From Microbacterium sp. AG238 (GTDB taxonomy: Bacteria > Actinomycetota > Actinomycetes > Actinomycetales > Microbacteriaceae), in assembly GCF_003610405.1 (NCBI RefSeq), contig NZ_RAQC01000001.1:992001-1056000 (forward strand): a stretch of 64,000 bases of DNA, written 5' to 3'. A program made the translations under genes and the position numbers. Numbering within the stretch: position 1 is the first letter of the stretch; the number at the start of each line of letters is the position of its first letter. Shown here one piece after another: positions 60,057 to 64,000 of the stretch. The notes beneath the pieces are model-generated. The model was not told the origin of the DNA. It made no database searches and saw nothing but the letters and a program-made list of their open reading frames with translations.

Positions 60057-61323
60057 CGAGGGAGCGGGTGGAGCGGGCGCCGCGCGGCATCCGGGCTCGT
60101 TCGGCTGCACGCTCACGACGCTCGATGGCGAGGTTGACGCCGCCGAGCACCAGGACGAGCACCGCGGCGATCGTCGGCAGGAGCATCGCGAGCCGGACGT
60201 CTCCCGCCTCCGCGATCGCGCCGGTGACGGCCGATGCGAGCGCTTGAGCCAGCGTCAGCGCCGACCCGAGCAGTGTCATCGTGGTCGCCGACCGGCCGAC
60301 CGGGCTGCGGTGACCGGCGATGCTGAACAGCGTCACGAGCGTCGGGCCGACGCCGAGCCCCATCAGCAGGAGCATGACGATGACCGCGCCGAGCGAGTCC
60401 GAGGCGGCGTAGCCGCCGGCCGAGATCGCGAGGACGGCCGCGAAGACGAGCCAGCGGTGCCGCAGCGCGAAACGCGAGGGCAGCAGCACGACGGCGAGCG
60501 CAAGAGCGGCTGACCCGATGCCCATGAGGCCGTAGAGCAGCCCCGCCTCGACACCCTCGCCCGCGGTCTGCGCGAAGGCCGTGAGCGACGTCAGCGTCGC
60601 GCCGAAGAAGAGCCCCACCCCGAAGGTGCCCGCCACGAGGACGAGGATGCGAGGACGCAGCACCTGTGCGATGGGCGCGCGCTCCTCGCTCTCGCCGGGC
60701 GCCAGGGCGGCAGCAGCGATGAGACCGCTCGGGTGCAGGGCGAAGGCGGTCACGAAGACGAGGCTCAGGGCCGCGGCGATCGCGATCGGAGCCCAGGGTG
60801 CGATCGCGGCGGCGAGGATGCCGACCAGGAACGGGCCGATGACGAACGCCGTCTCGTCCGCGGCGGATTCGTACGACATGACGCGTGAGAGCGTGCGCGG
60901 GCGGTGCTCGGGGCTGAGACGGACGCGGATGATGCCCATCAGTCGACTGCGTGACATCGCCGCCGCCTGCGGCGCGCTCAGACCGATCGCCGCGGCTGCG
61001 GTCAGGATCAGCGGGTCGGGAGCCCCGGCAGTGACGACGATGGGGAACACCCCGAGCAGGAGGCCGTTGAGGATGCCGAGGGGAACCAGCACCCGGCGCT
61101 GCCCGAATCGATCGACGGCGTCTCCGATGACGGGACCGGCGATCACCACGCCGACGCCGACGGCGGCGGACGTGAGCCCGCCGAGCCCGACCGATCCCGT
61201 CGCCGAGACGACGAGGGTGAGGACACCCACGACCATCATGGCGAAGGGAAGCCGGGCGATGAACGCGATCGGGAAGAACACCCGACCGGTGTGGTGGATC
61301 AGGGAACGATCATTCGACGTCAT
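60046..61323 (-). CDS. Major facilitator superfamily transporter
   Basis: This 425-residue transporter has twelve helices in two halves. The loop 2-3 motif is GDAVDRFGQRRVLVPLG in the first half; no clear partner motif defines the substrate, so drug or metabolite efflux is only a guess. Its 3' end overlaps chrA by 11 bp in convergent orientation. The basic C-terminus (RRERAAERARMPRGAR) is cytoplasmic. ATG 61323 is tandem with further start options; the region upstream is 100 bp. Confidence 0.88.
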   Translation of the reverse strand: MTSNDRSLIHHTGRVFFPIAFIARLPFAMMVVGVLTLVVSATGSVGLGGLTSAAVGVGVVIAGPVIGDAVDRFGQRRVLVPLGILNGLLLGVFPIVVTAGAPDPLILTAAAAIGLSAPQAAAMSRSRLMGIIRVRLSPEHRPRTLSRVMSYESAADETAFVIGPFLVGILAAAIAPWAPIAIAAALSLVFVTAFALHPSGLIAAAALAPGESEERAPIAQVLRPRILVLVAGTFGVGLFFGATLTSLTAFAQTAGEGVEAGLLYGLMGIGSAALALAVVLLPSRFALRHRWLVFAAVLAISAGGYAASDSLGAVIVMLLLMGLGVGPTLVTLFSIAGHRSPVGRSATTMTLLGSALTLAQALASAVTGAIAEAGDVRLAMLLPTIAAVLVLVLGGVNLAIERRERAAERARMPRGARSTRSLVSR

Positions 61324-61423
61324 GCATGCCTCCGAGCAGTCAGCTCGTTCTCACGTGCCGCCTTGCTCCGTCAGCAGGTAGTTGCATCGCTTCGCCCGGG
61401 CCGGCGCCGCGGACCGCTCGAGT

Positions 61424-62713
61424 CTACCGGCGGAACAGCTCTTCGGCGACGAGAGAGAGGTCGTGGAGGTCGGAGACCCCCGCGAGCTCGCGCGCCGAGT
61501 GCATCGAGAGGATCGGGATCCCGACGTCGACCGTGCGGATGCCCAGGCGGGTGGCGGTGATCGGGCCGATGGTCGAACCGCACGGCACGGCGTTGTTCGA
61601 GACGAACTCCTGGCTGCGCACGCCCGCCGCGTCGCACCATCCGTTCCAGGCGGCCGCTCCGACGCCGTCCGTCGCGTACCGCTGGTTCGCGTTGATCTTC
61701 AGGATCGGTCCCGATCCGAGCACCGGCAGCACGACGGGGTCGTGCTTGTGCGCATAGTTCGGGTGCACAGAGTGCCCGACGTCGCTCGAGACGCACCACG
61801 ACGCCGCGAGTCCGCGCATGCGTTCCTCGCGATCGGCACCGAGACCGAACTGGATGCGTTCCACGACATCGGCGAGGAACGGGCCGGCCGCCCCCGACCG
61901 GGTCGCCGAACCGACCTCCTCGTGGTCGAAGACGGCCAGCATCGCGATATGACCGGCATCGAAGCCCGCGGCGGCGCGCTCGAGGGCGACGACGCCGGCA
62001 TGAACGGAGGCGAGGTCGTCGAGGCGCCCGGATGCGAAGAAGACGTCTCCCGCGCCGAAGACGGCGCCGCGCGCGGCGTCCGCCGTCACGACGTCGTATC
62101 CGCGGATGCGGCCGGCATCCACTCCGGCCTCGCGGGCGAGCTCGCCCAGCAGGTCGGCTGACTCGGCCGAGCCCAGCCCCCACACGGGTTGCGTCTGCGT
62201 CTGCTTGTCGAGGGCGAGATGGTCGTTGGCCTCGCGATCGAGATGGATGGCGAGCTGGGGAAGACGGAGCAGCGGTCCCGTCGCGGTGAGCACCGAGGTG
62301 CCGTCATCCAGCACGAGGCGACCGGCCAGTCGCAGTTCGCGGTCGAGCCAGGAGTTCAGCAGCGGCCCGCCGTAGACCTCGACACCGGCCTGCAGCCAGC
62401 CGAGGCGGCCGGTGGTGGGTCGGGGCTTGAGCTTGAAAGCGGGCGAGTCGCTGTGCGCGCCGAACACCCGCACGGGTGTCACGGCGGTCGCGGATGCCGG
62501 CACGATCCACGCGAGCACGGCACCGTCGCGCACCACCACGTACCGCCCGCCGGGCTGTTCCGGCCAGCGCTCGTCCTCCGACAGCGGGGTGAACCCGGCG
62601 GCGACGAGGCGACGAGCGACATCGGCGGCGGCGTGGAAGCTCGACGGCGACGCTGCGACGAAGTCGGCGAGGTCGTCGACGTGGGAGCGGGCGGCGGCGG
62701 TGACGGCAGACAC
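61424..62713 (-). CDS. M18-family aminopeptidase (aspartyl type)
   Basis: This 429-residue metallopeptidase removes acidic N-terminal residues. Zinc-site motifs are GAHSDSPAFKLKP, FDHEEVGSATRSGA, SSDVGHSVHPNY, VPCGSTIGPI and ILSMHSAREL. GTG 62713 is chosen because AGGAG lies five bases before it (CCAGGAGTCACCGTG); ATG 62743 would add ten residues and has no ribosome site. It lies 64 bp after a VanY-type carboxypeptidase gene on the same strand. Confidence 0.92.
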   Translation of the reverse strand: MSAVTAAARSHVDDLADFVAASPSSFHAAADVARRLVAAGFTPLSEDERWPEQPGGRYVVVRDGAVLAWIVPASATAVTPVRVFGAHSDSPAFKLKPRPTTGRLGWLQAGVEVYGGPLLNSWLDRELRLAGRLVLDDGTSVLTATGPLLRLPQLAIHLDREANDHLALDKQTQTQPVWGLGSAESADLLGELAREAGVDAGRIRGYDVVTADAARGAVFGAGDVFFASGRLDDLASVHAGVVALERAAAGFDAGHIAMLAVFDHEEVGSATRSGAAGPFLADVVERIQFGLGADREERMRGLAASWCVSSDVGHSVHPNYAHKHDPVVLPVLGSGPILKINANQRYATDGVGAAAWNGWCDAAGVRSQEFVSNNAVPCGSTIGPITATRLGIRTVDVGIPILSMHSARELAGVSDLHDLSLVAEELFRR

Positions 62714-62777
62714 GGTGACTCCTGGATCGTTGGGGGCCTGCATCGATCGTAGGCGCACCCGCCGCCGCATCCCGGGC

Positions 62778-63473
62778 TCAGCCGTTGGCATCGGTGCGCA
62801 TGGGCGGGCACTCCGTGCCGGGCGCAGTGGCCAGCTCGAAGTGCCACGGCTCGTTGCCGTAGGTCTGGCAGATGCCGAACTCCGACCCGTACGAGATCAG
62901 CCAGTACTGCGCGTCGACGGGTCCGATGTCGATGGCGTCGCCGCTGACGTGGCGCGACTGCTCGGGGGTGGCGACGTAGGCGCGGGCGGTCTCCTCCCCC
63001 ACCGACGCGATGCGGGCATCGAGAAGCCACTGCTGGTACGCCGCGCTGCGCCATCCGCTCGTCACCCCGAGGTGGATGCCGTCGTCGGCGGCGCGCGCTT
63101 CCGCGGCGCGCATCGCCCCCAGCAGTTCGGGGTCGAGTCGCGAGATGGCGGGTAGATCGTCGTCCCACAGGCTGATCTGCACGCCGTCCTCGATGAACCC
63201 GTCATCGGCCGTCGGCGAGAACGCCAGGCCCGGGAGCACCGGCGGCATCGGCGGCAGCTGCAGGCCCGTCGCACCCGCGAGCGCACCGGTGACGGTCGCC
63301 CCGAGAGCCGCCGCGCCCGCGACGGCGACCGCGGCGAGAGCGAGGCGACGACGACGAACACGGCGGGATGCCCGCGCTCGCGGACGCGGCGGCACGAAGG
63401 TCGCTCGCCGTGCGGACTCGATCGTCGGCAGCGCGAGCGGGCGGGGCGGAATCGAGGGGGAAGGAGTGCTCAT
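62778..63473 (-). CDS. VanY-family D-Ala-D-Ala carboxypeptidase
   Basis: This 231-residue protein has a basic Pro-rich head of about 45 residues, one membrane segment (RRLALAAVAVAGAAALGAT) and an external peptidase domain with SGWRSAAYQQWLL, SRHVSGDAIDIG (the zinc His and Asp) and EPWHFEL. It would trim D-Ala from peptidoglycan stem peptides. The ATG at 63473 has GGAGG only one base away; the GTG at 63488 is the alternative start. The response regulator is divergent, 86 bp away. Confidence 0.88.
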   Translation of the reverse strand: MSTPSPSIPPRPLALPTIESARRATFVPPRPRARASRRVRRRRLALAAVAVAGAAALGATVTGALAGATGLQLPPMPPVLPGLAFSPTADDGFIEDGVQISLWDDDLPAISRLDPELLGAMRAAEARAADDGIHLGVTSGWRSAAYQQWLLDARIASVGEETARAYVATPEQSRHVSGDAIDIGPVDAQYWLISYGSEFGICQTYGNEPWHFELATAPGTECPPMRTDANG

Positions 63474-63547
63474 GCCTCCAGAGCACACGAGCGGATGTTG
63501 CCACGACGTCGCCGATTCCGCATACGCCGGCGATATACGCGCCCGCC

Positions 63548-63553
63548 TATCCT
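63548..63553 (+). promoter_or_regulatory. -10 element of the response regulator gene
   Basis: TATCCT, six bases before ATG 63560. Confidence 0.5.
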
Positions 63554-63559
63554 GAGGCC

Positions 63560-64000
63560 ATGCGTGTGCTGATCGTCGAGGACGAGCTGTTCCTCGCCGA
63601 GGCGATCCGCGACGGACTGCGCCTCGAGGCGATCTCCGCCGACCTCGCCGCCGACGGGGAGACCGCGCTGGAACAGCTGGCGATCACCGCATACGACGTC
63701 GTCGTGCTCGACCGCGACATCCCGGGCCCGAACGGCGACGAGATCGCCCGGCTCCTCTCGCAGCGCCCCGAGGCTCCACGCATCCTCATGCTCACGGCGG
63801 CGGACCGGCTCGACGACAAGGCCTCGGGCTTCGAGTCCGGCGCGGACGACTACCTCACCAAGCCGTTCGCGATGCGCGAGCTCGTGCTGCGGCTGCGCGC
63901 TCTGGCCAGGCGGTCGGCGAACGCCGCTCCCCCGATCCGCGAGTTCGGCGACGTCCGACTCGACCCGTTCCGACGCGAGGTCTACCGAGACGGACGCTAC
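63560..64000 (+). CDS. OmpR/PhoB-family response regulator (3' end cut by window edge)
   Basis: 147 residues are visible. The receiver domain begins MRVLIVEDELFLAEAI with the acidic pair, the phospho-acceptor Asp in VVVLDRDIPGPNG (about residue 51), Thr in LMLTAAD and Lys in YLTKPFAMREL. The linker and start of a winged-helix output domain (FGDVRLDPFRREVYRDGRY) reach the right edge, so the output class is OmpR/PhoB. A sensor kinase would be expected beyond the window. Leaderless start with TATCCT six bases upstream. Confidence 0.93.
   Translation, partial: MRVLIVEDELFLAEAIRDGLRLEAISADLAADGETALEQLAITAYDVVVLDRDIPGPNGDEIARLLSQRPEAPRILMLTAADRLDDKASGFESGADDYLTKPFAMRELVLRLRALARRSANAAPPIREFGDVRLDPFRREVYRDGRY

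Noticed and set aside
1..64000. CRISPR array, insertion sequence, prophage or rRNA genes
   Set aside because: No regularly spaced repeats, transposase, integrase, phage structural gene or rRNA sequence was seen.

Overview
The window is about 64 kb of very GC-rich DNA. It has few gaps, GTG starts are common, and Micrococcales-type genes are frequent (MoxR-DUF58-TgpA, DUF3054, DUF427, long PTA, LpqF-like lipoprotein, tandem-domain Lrp, LAxTG sorting signal). This fits a Microbacteriaceae chromosome, most likely Microbacterium; that placement is inference from gene content, codon bias and the recurrent GGATGCC/GGCATCC heptamer. No insertion sequence, integrase, phage gene, CRISPR array, rRNA operon or replication origin was seen, so it looks like ordinary core/flexible chromosome.

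Layout. 1-5.0 kb: sugar operon on the minus strand (solute-binding lipoprotein, two ABC permeases, GH3 glycosidase cut by the left edge) behind a pair of LacI-type operators. 5.1-9.8 kb: DUF4190 protein, aspartate ammonia-lyase, metallophosphoesterase, and a PiT phosphate transporter with a small membrane partner behind a putative PHO box. 9.9-15 kb: S9 oligopeptidase, recR and dnaX. 15-23 kb: FMO-like oxidoreductase, GH65 phosphorylase with its beta-phosphoglucomutase-like partner, ackA and pta, then the SRP RNA gene. 23.2-29.3 kb: MoxR/DUF58/transglutaminase operon and a dicarboxylate symporter. 29.5-35.3 kb: small metabolic genes, tRNA-Ser(GGA), siderophore-interacting flavoprotein, XRE regulator pair, S51 peptidase. 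35.4-44.3 kb: acyl-CoA synthetase, pyruvate oxidase, NYN protein, PQQ-type sugar dehydrogenase lipoprotein, beta-lactamase-like lipoprotein, SLC13 permease, NUDIX. 44.4-52.1 kb: ABC1 kinase with PadR, HxlR with Qor-like reductase, tandem Lrp with AbgT and M20 amidohydrolase. 52.1-54.1 kb: PEP-mutase/ICL-like protein, a zinc-free bL36 paralogue and a CobW-like protein divergent around a putative Zur box. 54.1-64 kb: giant wall-anchored metallophosphoesterase with a second PHO-like box, chromate transporter, MFS, M18 aminopeptidase, VanY-type carboxypeptidase and a response regulator cut by the right edge.

How the genes work together. Three regulatory stories stand out. (1) Zinc economy: a bL36 form with no zinc cysteines sits opposite a CobW-like protein whose GTPase motifs are degenerate, with a Zur-like palindrome between them. 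(2) Phosphate: the PiT transporter and the surface phosphoesterase, 49 kb apart, share a 19-bp promoter motif with 16 identical positions that looks like a PHO box. (3) Leaderless expression: fifteen genes have a TAnnnT-like -10 element exactly 6-7 nt before the start codon, so they probably begin translation at the first transcribed base. Acetate/pyruvate chemistry also recurs (pta-ackA, poxB, acyl-CoA synthetase).
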